From positions 140,080 to 204,079 of the forward strand of contig NZ_AOLJ01000015.1 of the NCBI RefSeq assembly GCF_000336775.1: a DNA stretch of 64,000 nucleotides, written 5' to 3'. The notes under the pieces were generated by a model that saw only the letters and a program-made list of their open reading frames with translations, did not search any database and was not told the origin of the DNA. The translations under genes and the position numbers were made by a program. The stretch's first letter is position 1, and the number at the start of each line of letters is the position of its first letter. Origin of the DNA: Haloferax gibbonsii ATCC 33959. GTDB lineage: Archaea; Halobacteriota; Halobacteria; Halobacteriales; Haloferacaceae. Shown here one piece after another: positions 52,398 through 61,086 of the stretch.

Positions 52398-53201
52398 ATG
52401 ACCAGTCTGCGAGACCTCGGGTTGTCCGAGTACGAGGCCCGAGCCTACCGCGCGCTCCTGCGGACGGGCGCGACGACGGCCAAGGAGTTATCGCGCGCCA
52501 GCGACGTCCCCATGGGCCGCGTCTACGACGTGCTGAACAGCCTCGAACAGTACCACCTCATCCGGAGTCAGGCGGCCAGCCGGCCGAAGAAGTACGTCGC
52601 CGTCGAGCCCGACACGGCGCTCGACCGCCTGCTCGAATCGAAGCGCCAGGAGCTGGCCGAGAAGGCCGAGCAGTACGAGAACGTCGTCGCCGAGCTGACC
52701 GACGAACTCGACGCCGCGGAGCCCGTCCACGACCAGTTCTGGACGGCCGCGGTCGGCGCGGACGAGACCATCGACCTGCTCGTCGAGCGACTCGCGGCGG
52801 CCGACGACTCGCTCGTGATGGTCGCCGGGACGCCCTCGCCGCAGTTCGACCTCGACGCCGTCGGCGACCTCGTCGTCGACGAACTGGAGGCCGCGCTCGA
52901 CCGCGGCGTGGAGGTCTCGATGCTCATGTCGCCGGACCTCGTCGACAGCCTGCCCGAGAGCGTCGGACAGAGCTACATGAACCGGCTGTCGAGCGCGCAG
53001 AACTTCCACGTGCGAACTGCCGAGAACGTCACGGGCGTGTTCAATCTCATCGACGACGTGGAGGTCTGCATCGAGGTCCCGAACCCCCTCGACCCCGGAC
53101 AGGCGTTCGCCATGATTGACCTGAAAGACCCCGAGTTCGCCGCCGACCTCCGGGAGACGTTCGACCCGCGCTGGGAGGAAGCGGCACCGCTCCCGCTGTA
53201 G
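52398..53201 (+). CDS. TrmB-family transcriptional regulator
   Basis: 267 residues. A winged helix (about 1-70; LRDLGLSEYEARAYRALLRTGATT then SDVPMGRVYDVLNSLEQ) is followed by a dimerisation coiled coil (about 75-115). A C-terminal effector domain (about 120-265) is of the PLD-like TrmB type (LLVERLAAADDSLVMVAG). TrmB proteins control sugar and central metabolism genes. A TTTGTTTATC box (52364-52373), about 25-34 nt upstream, is one of the clearest TATA elements here. It is convergent with mptA, so a regulatory link to it is not evident. Confidence 0.88.
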   Translation: MTSLRDLGLSEYEARAYRALLRTGATTAKELSRASDVPMGRVYDVLNSLEQYHLIRSQAASRPKKYVAVEPDTALDRLLESKRQELAEKAEQYENVVAELTDELDAAEPVHDQFWTAAVGADETIDLLVERLAAADDSLVMVAGTPSPQFDLDAVGDLVVDELEAALDRGVEVSMLMSPDLVDSLPESVGQSYMNRLSSAQNFHVRTAENVTGVFNLIDDVEVCIEVPNPLDPGQAFAMIDLKDPEFAADLRETFDPRWEEAAPLPL

Positions 53202-53252
53202 GGATTCGGAGAGAGAAAACGGTAAACGGTCGTCTCCGGGTGTGGAGACCGT

Positions 53253-54179
53253 TCAGGCGTCGAGTTCGTCGCGGAGCTGTCCCAGTGTCACCTCGCGCTC
53301 GGCGTGCGCGTTGTGCTGGTGAATCGACTCGTCGTTCGACTGTTTCATGTGGACCACCGCGTCGTCGCCGAGGTGGTCGAGTGCGTCGATGGACATCTCG
53401 GCCATCGAGCGGACGCAGTCCTCGACGAACTTCGCGTTCGCGTGGGCGTGGTAGGTCATGTGGTCCTCGTCGGGGCGCTTGGCGAGGTTGTAGATGCGCG
53501 CCGACATCGAGTCGCGGGCGATGTCGATGAGGTCCATGAGGTCGACCTCGGGCGAGCCCTGCGTCTCGACGGTGAGCGTGGCGTGGCCGCGCTGGGAGTG
53601 GCCCGGCTGGGGGACCTTGTCGAGGAACTCCTCGATGGTGTCGTCGTCGACCGAGAGGTCCTGCAACACGTCGCGGGCGCGGGAGGCGGACATGCCCTGC
53701 GAGCAGGGACAGACGGTCATGCCGACCACTTCCGCGCCGATTTCCTCGCGGGTTCCCTCGTCGGTCGCGGTGGCGCTGGCGATGATCTGTGCGGTGCTCT
53801 GGGTGGAGAGTCCGCTGGCGGGGGTGTCCTCGCGGACGACGAGTTCGGCGGTCATGCTGACCTCGGCGGTCGTCGTGTACTCGTGCTTCGCGAGGAGGCG
53901 CTCGGCGGCGTCGCCGCACATGTCCTCGACGCGGTAGGCCGGCTCGGAGACGGCGGCTTCGAGGACCTCGTCGATGACCTGCATATTTCGGCTCATGTCG
54001 ATGCCCTTGCGGCCGCCGGGGAGGTCGACGAAGACCTCGAACTCAGCCATCAAGACGAGGGGTCGCTTCCCGTCGCGGGCGATCTTGACGAGCTTCTCGA
54101 CGCCTGTGACGCCGACCTGGCTCAGCCCGACGGTCACGTCCGGCTGGGAGGCCTGTACGTCAGGCAACTGGTGACTCAT
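53253..54179 (-). CDS. mptA: GTP cyclohydrolase IV MptA (FolE2-like)
   Basis: 308 residues. The COG1469 signature is visible: [13 protein letters not shown] near the N-terminus, [17 protein letters not shown] (about 50-66), [15 protein letters not shown] (about 158-172) and [12 protein letters not shown] (about 193-204). The His residues in the last motif are the likely Fe(II) ligands. The enzyme opens the GTP ring to give a 2',3'-cyclic phosphate pterin. In haloarchaea it feeds folate-type cofactors and the 7-deazaguanine precursor of tRNA archaeosine. The upstream region is AT-rich (AATAAAAAG just before the ATG). Confidence 0.92.
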   Translation of the reverse strand: MSHQLPDVQASQPDVTVGLSQVGVTGVEKLVKIARDGKRPLVLMAEFEVFVDLPGGRKGIDMSRNMQVIDEVLEAAVSEPAYRVEDMCGDAAERLLAKHEYTTTAEVSMTAELVVREDTPASGLSTQSTAQIIASATATDEGTREEIGAEVVGMTVCPCSQGMSASRARDVLQDLSVDDDTIEEFLDKVPQPGHSQRGHATLTVETQGSPEVDLMDLIDIARDSMSARIYNLAKRPDEDHMTYHAHANAKFVEDCVRSMAEMSIDALDHLGDDAVVHMKQSNDESIHQHNAHAEREVTLGQLRDELDA

Positions 54180-54260
54180 CGAAGAATAAAAAGTGCCGTT
54201 GCTGATTAGTGCTTTCGATAGGGGAACAGAATCGCGGGCGAACGCCCCGCTGTGCTCCGA

Positions 54261-54683
54261 CTACGGCCAGTCGTCGCGCCCCTCGTCCTCGAAGGGGTCC
54301 GCGGGGGCGTCGTCGTCGCCGGCGAGCACCCACTCGGCGGCCTCGGCGGCGTCCTCGACGGGGAGGTACTCCCAGCCGGTCTCCTCGGCCACCGCGCGGT
54401 CCTCGTCGGACGTGCCGACGAAGACGTGCCGGTCGGTGTCGAACTGGCGCATCACGTTTTCGAGGCTCTCTTTGACGCCGCGCGGTCCGGAGAAGAAGTC
54501 CTGCCGGATGCGCTCTTTCCGGGTGAAGTTCGTCACGACGTACGTCGGCTTCTCGCTCACCACGCCGATGTACTTCGTCCACGTCCGGGCGTCCGAAAAC
54601 GCCGCGTTCGGGTCGCCGAGCTGCTTGAGCGCGGAGAGTTCGAACGCGAGCGTCATCGTTCCTTGGCCGCCACCTGTTGCCAT
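54261..54683 (-). CDS. DUF7124-like haloarchaeal protein
   Basis: 140 residues. It has a core of alternating strands and helices (MTLAFELSALKQLGDPNAAF, then KPTYVVTNFTRKERIRQDFF and HVFVGTSDEDRAVAEETGW) and an acidic tail. This pattern is what I remember as DUF7124, with no known function; the strand KPTYVVTNFT and VFVGTSDED resemble a nucleotide-fold. A TTTTCC box 25-31 nt upstream of 54683 supports this start over an internal ATG nine codons later. Confidence 0.7.
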   Translation of the reverse strand: MATGGGQGTMTLAFELSALKQLGDPNAAFSDARTWTKYIGVVSEKPTYVVTNFTRKERIRQDFFSGPRGVKESLENVMRQFDTDRHVFVGTSDEDRAVAEETGWEYLPVEDAAEAAEWVLAGDDDAPADPFEDEGRDDWP

Positions 54684-54809
54684 ACCCGGCGATAGGCGGC
54701 GACGCGTGGAAAACGACTTCGGTCCCGGTCGTCCGCGAGCGGGAGGCCGTCGGCTCGGGGGCGACCGGGTCGGGCGGAGAACGCGAGCGACGGGACGGGC
54801 GCAGCGAGA

Positions 54810-55049
54810 TTACTGAACGCGGACGTAGTCGGTGAACACCACGATGTCGCCCCGCGAGAGCCGCGAGGTGGTCGTGTCGATGTCGAGCCGGCCGGCGGGA
54901 CTGGCGGTCGCGAGCGCGTGCTGGGTCCGCTCGCTCAACTCGTCGAAGTGGTGGACCCGAGCGCCCGGCGGCACGTCGGTAACGGGTGCGACGGTCGGCG
55001 GCGCGGTGACTGCTGGGGAAGACGGCGACTGTCCGTCTTTTGATGACAT
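54810..55049 (-). CDS. small acidic protein, unknown function
   Basis: 79 residues starting MSSKDGQSPSSPAVTAP. A Pro/Ala/Thr-rich N-terminus precedes a compact segment (GARVHHFDELSERTQHAL and then SRLSRGDIVVFTDYVRVQ). No family is recognised. An ATTTATC box at about 55072-55078 on the minus strand gives 23-30 nt spacing, which supports the start. The 198 bp between it and the flavoprotein gene hold nothing else I can identify. Confidence 0.6.
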   Translation of the reverse strand: MSSKDGQSPSSPAVTAPPTVAPVTDVPPGARVHHFDELSERTQHALATASPAGRLDIDTTTSRLSRGDIVVFTDYVRVQ

Positions 55050-55247
55050 GTGGTAACACACACCATGAATGGAGATAAATGTTTGGCCGGCGGGACGACT
55101 GGCGAGCGCGTAACGACGGGCGAAAGAGAGCCAAGAACGAGGGGTCGAACCGCGAACGCGGGCGAGCGCTCGGCGAGCCGAGGCCGGGCCGGGCGGCCGC
55201 GCGCAGACGCGGCTGGCCGGGTGAAAACAGCGGGAGCGGGTCCCGAG

Positions 55248-56489
55248 TTACTGTTCGGCCGCCGCGCCTTCGAGGTCGTCGAGCTGGAAGTCCTGCTTCA
55301 CGAGGATTTCCTTCTGCCCGCTGACGTCGACCTGCTCGCGCATGAGCTTCTTGTACTTCGTCTGCGGCGAGAGGTCGCCGATGAGGACGCCGCCGACGAT
55401 TTTGCCGTCCTTGATGGCGAGACGCCGCCACTCGGTGTCGGAGTACTTGGCCTCGACGTGGTCGTCGCCGAGCGTCGGGTGGCCGAACGAGAGGAACGGG
55501 AAGTCGAAGTGGGTGATGGAGTACGACGAGACCCAGCGGAACTCCTCGGAGCCGTAGTCGACCATGTTCTTGGCCGCGATGGTGCCCTGCTCTTTGGCGG
55601 AGCCCCACGCGCCGTTCTGGGCGCGGTCGCCGAGGATGAGGTCGTGGAACTCGGTGATGTCACCGGCCGCGAAGATGTCGTCGTGGTTCGTCCGCATGAA
55701 CTCGTCCGTGTAGATGCCGTTGTCGTACTCGATGTCGGTGCCACCGAGAATCTCCGTGTTGAAGTTCAGGCCGATGGCGATGCCGACGAAGTCGGCGTCG
55801 TAGCGGTCGCCGTTGGGGTCGACGGCGGTCGTGACGCGGTCGTCGTCGTCGACCTCGAAATGGTCGACGCCGGAGTCGAAGACGGGTTCGACGTTGCGCT
55901 CGCGGAGCGCCTCGTGGATGATCTCCGCGCCTTCCTCGGAGAGCGCGTAGCGCCACCACGCCTTGCCGCGCATGAGGTACTTGCCCTCGACCTCCTGGGC
56001 GGCCGTGATGGCCGCGAGGTCGATGCCGAGCAGGCCCGCGCCGATGACGACGGAGTTGTCCGCGCCCTCGATGTGCTCTTTGATGTCGCGGGCGTCCTGG
56101 AACGTCCAGAAGTGGTGGATGCCCTCGGCGTCGGAGTTCTCGACGGGGAGCTGGGTCGGCGTGCCGCCGATGGCCAGAAGCAGTTTGTCGTAGTCGTACT
56201 CGGTGCCGTCGTGGGCGGTGATGGTGTGACCCTCGGGGTCGATGTCCGTGACGAGCGTGTTGAGTTCGAGGTCCACGTCGCGGTCGTCGTACCACGACTC
56301 GTCGTGGATTGAGATGGGTGCCTCGGGCAGTTTGCCCTTGGCGAATTCCTTGATGAGAATGCGGTTGTACAGCGGTTCGCCCTCGTCCGTGATGATGGTG
56401 ATGTCGGCGTCGGGTTCCTCTTCGCGGAGTGTCTCAGCCGCTGAGGCCCCGGCGATACCGTCGCCGACGATCACGTACGATTGGCTCAT
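55248..56489 (-). CDS. FAD-dependent pyridine nucleotide-disulphide-type oxidoreductase
   Basis: 413 residues. The FAD-binding Rossmann motif V-I-V-G-D-G-I-A-G is at residues 5-13. A second NAD(P)-binding Rossmann with VVIGAGLLGID occurs near 147-157, and DIFAAGDITEF near 278-288 is the third FAD motif. No CxxC disulphide or peroxidatic Cys is evident, so it is closer to nitrite-reductase-type or rubredoxin/ferredoxin reductase-like members than to dihydrolipoamide dehydrogenase. It is probably an NAD(P)H:acceptor reductase with unknown partner. ATG start at 56489; an ATTAAC box about 24-28 nt upstream fits leaderless expression. Confidence 0.84.
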   Translation of the reverse strand: MSQSYVIVGDGIAGASAAETLREEEPDADITIITDEGEPLYNRILIKEFAKGKLPEAPISIHDESWYDDRDVDLELNTLVTDIDPEGHTITAHDGTEYDYDKLLLAIGGTPTQLPVENSDAEGIHHFWTFQDARDIKEHIEGADNSVVIGAGLLGIDLAAITAAQEVEGKYLMRGKAWWRYALSEEGAEIIHEALRERNVEPVFDSGVDHFEVDDDDRVTTAVDPNGDRYDADFVGIAIGLNFNTEILGGTDIEYDNGIYTDEFMRTNHDDIFAAGDITEFHDLILGDRAQNGAWGSAKEQGTIAAKNMVDYGSEEFRWVSSYSITHFDFPFLSFGHPTLGDDHVEAKYSDTEWRRLAIKDGKIVGGVLIGDLSPQTKYKKLMREQVDVSGQKEILVKQDFQLDDLEGAAAEQ

Positions 56490-56596
56490 GACCCGACGTT
56501 TGTATTCGGGGTTAATGTGGATTGCTATCTCCCTCATGATTGTTTTGCAGCCGGAAATCGGGGCGAGATAAGGAGACGGGAGCCGAATCGCGGCTG

Positions 56597-56983
56597 TTAC
56601 TGCGTCTCACCGAACCGCTCGGCGAAGCCGCCGTCGGAGGCGACCGGGCACTCCGAGGGTGCCGACTCCGCGTCGTCGTCGCCGCGAGCGAACGCGGCGT
56701 GGGCAAAGCCGCGGACGCGACCGGGAACGCTACTGGTGGCGGCGATGCGGACGGCTCCGCGAACGCCGGCCACGCCGGCGGCGAAACCGAGCGGCCAGCC
56801 CAAGAACAGCGCCACGAGACCGAGACCGGGCGCGAGCGGGGCGACGAGCGTCGCGACCGCGGTGGCCGCGACGACGCCGAGGACCGCCGCGACCGCGACG
56901 AGCGCCGTCTCTGAGAGCGTTCTGAACCGGCTCGGGACCGTCTCTCGTACGTCGCCGCGGCCGAAGTGGATATCGTCGAACAT
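56597..56983 (-). CDS. two- or three-helix membrane protein, unknown function
   Basis: 128 residues: a short N-terminus, then Ala/Val-rich hydrophobic segments at about 27-50 and 53-80, then a polar tail from about 90. Nothing identifies a family. The composition is heavily Ala/Val but the charge pattern is normal. It is on the same strand as, and 107 bp upstream of, the flavoprotein gene, which has its own TATA box, so co-transcription is unlikely. Confidence 0.6.
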   Translation of the reverse strand: MFDDIHFGRGDVRETVPSRFRTLSETALVAVAAVLGVVAATAVATLVAPLAPGLGLVALFLGWPLGFAAGVAGVRGAVRIAATSSVPGRVRGFAHAAFARGDDDAESAPSECPVASDGGFAERFGETQ

Positions 56984-57071
56984 GGTCGTTCTCCTCGTTT
57001 GGAGAGACGACCGCCGACACCAAAAGGGTAATCTGAATTACATTTCTGTAAGCGGGCTTACCGTAGCGCGC

Positions 57072-57980
57072 TTATGCAACCTTCTCGACAGCTTCGACCG
57101 CGGAGTCGACGACCGAGAGTTCGTCGTCGAGGTCGACGACGAGCGCCTCGTCTCCGTGTTCGATGCGGACGCGGACACGCCACGGGTCCTCCGAGACGAC
57201 GGTGAGCGCGTCGTCGTCGACGACCCACGGGAAGCGCCAGAAGGGAGTTCCGCACACGTCCTGTCCCCGCGAGGAGAGGAAGCCGAGGACGGTCGACTCG
57301 TCGAGCAGGACCAGTCCAACGGGCGAGACGGCCTCGTAGCCGCACTGGGCGCAGCGGTGGGTCACGACCACGTCGAGGTCGAACGGGTCGGCGTCGCGGG
57401 ACAGCGAGGTGCTCGTCGTCCCGCCGCACTCGGGGCAGACGCCGTCGGCGGCGAGGCAGTGGAGGTGTCGCACGCGCTGGTCGAACGCGGACAGGAGCGC
57501 CTCCGTGGTGCGCCCTTCGAGGCCGCCGGGCGGGAACTCCTCGTGGGCGTGGGTCCGCGCGCAGTCGGCGCAGGAGATTGTGAGTTTCTCGTCGCCGTAA
57601 TCGGCTTCGAGGGAGCCGCCGCAGGCGACACAGGAGCCGGGTGCCGAAAAGGCGGGGAGGACGGGGTCCTCGTTGAACGTCCCCGCGAGCACGGCGCGGA
57701 CGACCTTCTCGCCGGCGTGGCGGAAGTCGTAGCCGTCGTCGGTCTTGCGGACGAACTGGCCGCGGAGCTTTCCGAGGTGGTAGTTGAATCGCGCGCTGTC
57801 GTCGACGCCGACCCGTCGGCGGAGTTCGGAGAAGGGAACGGGTCGGTCGGGTGACTCCCAGAGCGCTTCGAGGATGGTGAGTCGGGTCTCGTCGGCGACG
57901 ATGCCGAACGCTTCGGCCGGCGAGATGCAGTCGTCGCACTCGAGGACCGAGTCCTCGCGGACGGATGCGGAGTCGCTCAT
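57072..57980 (-). CDS. wHTH plus zinc-ribbon regulator (DUF7351-like)
   Basis: 302 residues. An ArsR-like winged helix covers about 20-85 (EAFGIVADETRLTILEALWES, then FNYHLGKLRGQFV). The rest carries four CxxC-type pairs: CVACGG (about 118-123), CADC (about 139-142), CPECGG (about 184-189) and CAQCG (about 213-217), forming two zinc-ribbon-like modules. This combination matches the haloarchaeal DUF7351 group as I know it. It probably binds its own promoter: a perfect 6-bp inverted repeat separates a TTTAAT box from the start codon. Confidence 0.8.
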   Translation of the reverse strand: MSDSASVREDSVLECDDCISPAEAFGIVADETRLTILEALWESPDRPVPFSELRRRVGVDDSARFNYHLGKLRGQFVRKTDDGYDFRHAGEKVVRAVLAGTFNEDPVLPAFSAPGSCVACGGSLEADYGDEKLTISCADCARTHAHEEFPPGGLEGRTTEALLSAFDQRVRHLHCLAADGVCPECGGTTSTSLSRDADPFDLDVVVTHRCAQCGYEAVSPVGLVLLDESTVLGFLSSRGQDVCGTPFWRFPWVVDDDALTVVSEDPWRVRVRIEHGDEALVVDLDDELSVVDSAVEAVEKVA

Positions 57981-57989
57981 ACCCCTCAC

Positions 57990-58006
57990 ATGCGGGCGAA
58001 CCGCAT
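57990..58006. promoter_or_regulatory. operator-like inverted repeat at the wHTH promoter
   Basis: ATGCGG-GCGAA-CCGCAT is a perfect inverted repeat lying between the TTTAAT box (about 58006-58011 on the minus strand) and the start codon at 57980. Binding there would cover the transcription start, the layout of a repressor site. Confidence 0.5.
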
Positions 58007-58156
58007 TAAATCACCTCGTAAAATTTCGTTCGGGAACTCGCGGGTCGCGTCGCCCGCGTGAATCAGGCGGGGTTGCGTCCGTCTCGTGCGGGACGCCCGC
58101 GAAGCGCCCCCGGAGACGTGGTCTTTACGTGTATCCGACCCGAAGCGGACGACGGA

Positions 58157-58759
58157 ATGAAGATTCGCCAGAACATCCGCCACTTCGCGACGAAGAAGGC
58201 CCTCACCATGCCGGTCATCGGCGACATCGCCACCGAGAAGATGGTCGACCTCCACGTCCGTATCTTCGGCGAGCGCGCGGACTCCGACCGCAGAGCGGAG
58301 CGAGAGGCCCACATGGCGGCGTTCTTCGAGTGCACCTTCGACACCTATCTCGCGGCGCTCGACGCCGGCTTCCCCGAGGCCGAGGCCCGCGAGATAACCC
58401 ACGTCCAGGCCAACTTCGACTTCTACAACCACGGCTGGACGGAGATGATGGAGATTCCGGTCGACGAAATCGAGGCCCACTACGAGCGGTACGAGGGGTT
58501 CTTCGAGCGCCACGGCATCGACATCGCGAACCCCCTCGGCGACTTCCGCACCATCGACATCCCGGACGCGCCCGCGACGCTCGACAAGCTCGACGACCCG
58601 GACCACCCCCACGCGGAGGGCGGCTTCGCCGACGACGTGTACGTCGAGGACGACTCGGGCGAGGTCGAAGCCGGCGGAGCCGACGAGCCCGAGGACGTGG
58701 ACGTGTCGGCCGCGCCGGGGATGCAGGACGTCGACGGCACCGACGAGAAGACCGCGTAA
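58157..58759 (+). CDS. DUF6149-like haloarchaeal protein
   Basis: 200 residues starting MKIRQNIRHFATKKALTMPV. A helical core (about 10-130) includes MAAFFECTFDTYLAALDAGFPEAEA and FDFYNHGWTEMMEI, then an acidic Gly/Asp/Glu tail (about 150-200). It looks to me like DUF6149, with unknown function. The start is chosen at the ATG with family-like N-terminus; the upstream part of the frame is Arg/Pro-rich. It is divergent from the wHTH gene, so it could share its regulation. Confidence 0.7.
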   Translation: MKIRQNIRHFATKKALTMPVIGDIATEKMVDLHVRIFGERADSDRRAEREAHMAAFFECTFDTYLAALDAGFPEAEAREITHVQANFDFYNHGWTEMMEIPVDEIEAHYERYEGFFERHGIDIANPLGDFRTIDIPDAPATLDKLDDPDHPHAEGGFADDVYVEDDSGEVEAGGADEPEDVDVSAAPGMQDVDGTDEKTA

Positions 58760-58786
58760 GAGAAGTCGCGCGAAGTCGGGCCGGTT

Positions 58787-60271
58787 CTAATCGTCGGACG
58801 GCACGCGGGGGCCGACGTCGACGACGCTGTTTTTCCACGTCCCGCGGGTGAACCACGCGAACGCGAGCAGCGCCACCCCGACGTTCGAGAAGGCGATGCC
58901 GTACCAGATGCCGGTCGGACCCATGGAGAAGAACTCCACGAGCACGAACGACGCCGGGATGCGCAGCACCCACAGCGAGATGAGCGAGAACACCATCGCC
59001 GTCCGGGTGGACCCGCTCCCGCGGAACCCGCCGTTGACGACGTTGAACGCCCCGAGGAACAGGAACGTCGGACCGATGATGCGCAGGTAGTCCACGCCGA
59101 TGGCGATGACTTCCTCCTCGCCGGGGATGAACACCGCGACGATGGGTTCGGCGAACAGGTAGGCGATGGCGGAGACGAACACCAGCGCGGTGACGATGAT
59201 GCCGACGCCCCAGAACACCGCGCGCTCGGCGCGCTCGGCCTGGTCAGCGCCGAGGTTCTGGCCGACGACCGTCGAGGTCCCCTGCGCGAGGCCGATGGCC
59301 GGCAGGAAGACGAGCGAGTTGAGGCGGTTGCCGATACCGAACGCGGCGACCGCGGTCTCGGTGCTGGCCCCGCCGGCGTTGACGGCGGCGTAGGCGACGA
59401 GCGCCGTGAGGGCGGTCACGCCGAGCGCGCGGGTCGACTGCTCGATGCTCGACGGCGCGCCGATGCGGACGATGCGCTCGACCATCTCGCGCTCCGGAAT
59501 CAGGTCGCGCGGCGAGAGGCTGATGCCGACCCGGCCCGAAAGCAGGAGCCAGAAGCCGACGAGCGCGCCGACGCCGCGGGAGAACACCGTGGCGATGGCC
59601 GCGCCCTGCACGCCGAAGCCGGTGAAGCCGGTCGCGGCGAACAGCGACTGTCCGAGGCCTTCGAGACCGACGAGGCCGAATATCGGGTTCGCGTTGAACC
59701 CGAGGATGAGGAACGGGTCGAGGAAGACGTTGATGACGACGCCGAGACCCATCAGGTACATCGGCGTCTTGGTGTCGCCCCACCCGCGGAGCAGCGCCTG
59801 GAAGATGAAGAAGCCGAACATGAACGCGACGCCGAGGAAGATGGTGCGCGTGTAGTCGACCGCCAACTGGTGGACCTCGGTGCCGGGCGTCGTCCCGATG
59901 AGCGGGAGCAGTATCGGCGTCAGCAGATAGCCGATGAGCGCGAACCCGGCCGAAAGCAGGATGACGAACCCGAGGGTCTGGCCGGCGGCGTGGTCGACTT
60001 CGTCGTGGTTACCCGCGCCCTTGTTCTGGGCGACGAGGACCGTCCCGGCGACGGTGAACCCGCCGCCGAACGAAATCATGAGGAAGACGAGCGGCCACGA
60101 AAAGGACAGCGCCGAGACGGCCTCGGAGCCGACGCGGCCGACCCAGAAGGTGTCGGCGAGGTTGTACGCCACCTGCATGATCTGCGAGAAGACGAGCGGC
60201 AGCGACAGCACCAACATCGGCTTGACGAGGTCGCCGTCGACGAGGTTGACGTCCTTCGCCTTCGCGCTCAT
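58787..60271 (-). CDS. MATE family efflux transporter
   Basis: 494 residues with twelve membrane segments in two six-helix halves. MATE signatures are visible in LVKPMLVLSLPLVFSQIMQVAYNLADTFWVG-type opening (about 14-45) and in FGIGNRLNSLVFLPAIGLAQG near 305-325. These pumps export cationic drugs or metabolites using H+ or Na+. Its ATG overlaps the stop of the TetR gene (ATGA), so the two form a regulator-pump operon. A much longer frame upstream is antisense-like and rejected. Confidence 0.9.
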   Translation of the reverse strand: MSAKAKDVNLVDGDLVKPMLVLSLPLVFSQIMQVAYNLADTFWVGRVGSEAVSALSFSWPLVFLMISFGGGFTVAGTVLVAQNKGAGNHDEVDHAAGQTLGFVILLSAGFALIGYLLTPILLPLIGTTPGTEVHQLAVDYTRTIFLGVAFMFGFFIFQALLRGWGDTKTPMYLMGLGVVINVFLDPFLILGFNANPIFGLVGLEGLGQSLFAATGFTGFGVQGAAIATVFSRGVGALVGFWLLLSGRVGISLSPRDLIPEREMVERIVRIGAPSSIEQSTRALGVTALTALVAYAAVNAGGASTETAVAAFGIGNRLNSLVFLPAIGLAQGTSTVVGQNLGADQAERAERAVFWGVGIIVTALVFVSAIAYLFAEPIVAVFIPGEEEVIAIGVDYLRIIGPTFLFLGAFNVVNGGFRGSGSTRTAMVFSLISLWVLRIPASFVLVEFFSMGPTGIWYGIAFSNVGVALLAFAWFTRGTWKNSVVDVGPRVPSDD

Positions 60272-60927
60272 TCGTCGCCCTCCTCGCGCACGAGGTTCTC
60301 GACGACGAACTCGTCGAGCGCGGCGCGGACCTCGGTGGGCGCGTCGAAGGCGGACTGGCTCGCCGTCTCGGTTCCCGAGGGGTCGGTCACGGCGACGCGT
60401 TGGAGGCGCGCGCCGTCGAGCGCCGCGAAGAGGAGCGACGCGGTTCGGTCCGCGTCGACCTCGCGGAAGTGACCTTCCTCGACGCCCTCGCGGATGATGT
60501 CGGCGAGGCGGCGGCGGATAATCGCCTCGTTCCGGGCGACCTGCTCGCGGTAGGCCTCGACGTAGGGGGCCTGCGTCCGCAGTTCGTTGAGGGCGAGCCC
60601 GAAGCGGTCGTAGTCGCCGTCGTCGTCGCCGTCGGGGACCATCTTGTCGAGGAGAACCCGGAGGCGGGTCTCGGGGGCGTCGCCCTCGGTCGCGGCGACC
60701 CGCTCCTCGAACCGGTCGAACAGGTAGCCGAGGAACGCGACGAGCAGCTCCTGTTTCGTCCCGTAGTGGTAGTGGAGGAGGGACTTGCTCTTTCCGGCCT
60801 CGTCGGCGATTCGTTGCATCGTCAGGTCCGCGTAGCCGTGGGCGCACAGCGCCCGGTAGGTCGCGGCCATCAGTTCTTCGTGGACCTCGTCGGGGACCGA
60901 CTGGTCCGGCGTTTCGTCTGCACTCAC
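60268..60927 (-). CDS. TetR-family repressor of the MATE pump operon
   Basis: 219 residues. The N-terminal HTH (about 15-60; ALCAHGYADLTMQRIADEAG then SKSLLHYHYGTKQELLVAF) is typical TetR. The helical C-terminus (about 70-215) would bind the pump substrate. It is the first gene of a two-gene operon with MATE. A 14-nt perfect palindrome immediately upstream of the ATG is the expected operator, so it likely represses itself and the pump until a drug-like ligand binds. Confidence 0.9.
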   Translation of the reverse strand: MSADETPDQSVPDEVHEELMAATYRALCAHGYADLTMQRIADEAGKSKSLLHYHYGTKQELLVAFLGYLFDRFEERVAATEGDAPETRLRVLLDKMVPDGDDDGDYDRFGLALNELRTQAPYVEAYREQVARNEAIIRRRLADIIREGVEEGHFREVDADRTASLLFAALDGARLQRVAVTDPSGTETASQSAFDAPTEVRAALDEFVVENLVREEGDE

Positions 60928-60929
60928 TA

Positions 60930-60943
60930 ACTGACTAGTCAGT
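60930..60943. promoter_or_regulatory. TetR operator candidate, perfect 14-nt palindrome
   Basis: ACTGACTAGTCAGT is fully self-complementary and ends two bases before the tetR start codon. The minus-strand TTTTTAAG box at about 60950-60957 sits 23-30 nt upstream of the ATG, so the palindrome covers the region between TATA box and transcription start. Confidence 0.65.
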
Positions 60944-61086
60944 CAGCTACTTAAAAAGAAGTTGCGAACGAGAAACAAGTTGCCGGTAAGTGTGCGACGG
61001 CGCGCCACGAGAGAAATCGGCACGCTGTGGGACGGCCTCCCGCGAGAAGGTCGGAACAGTCCGAGAGCGTCGGCGTTACGGTCGCG

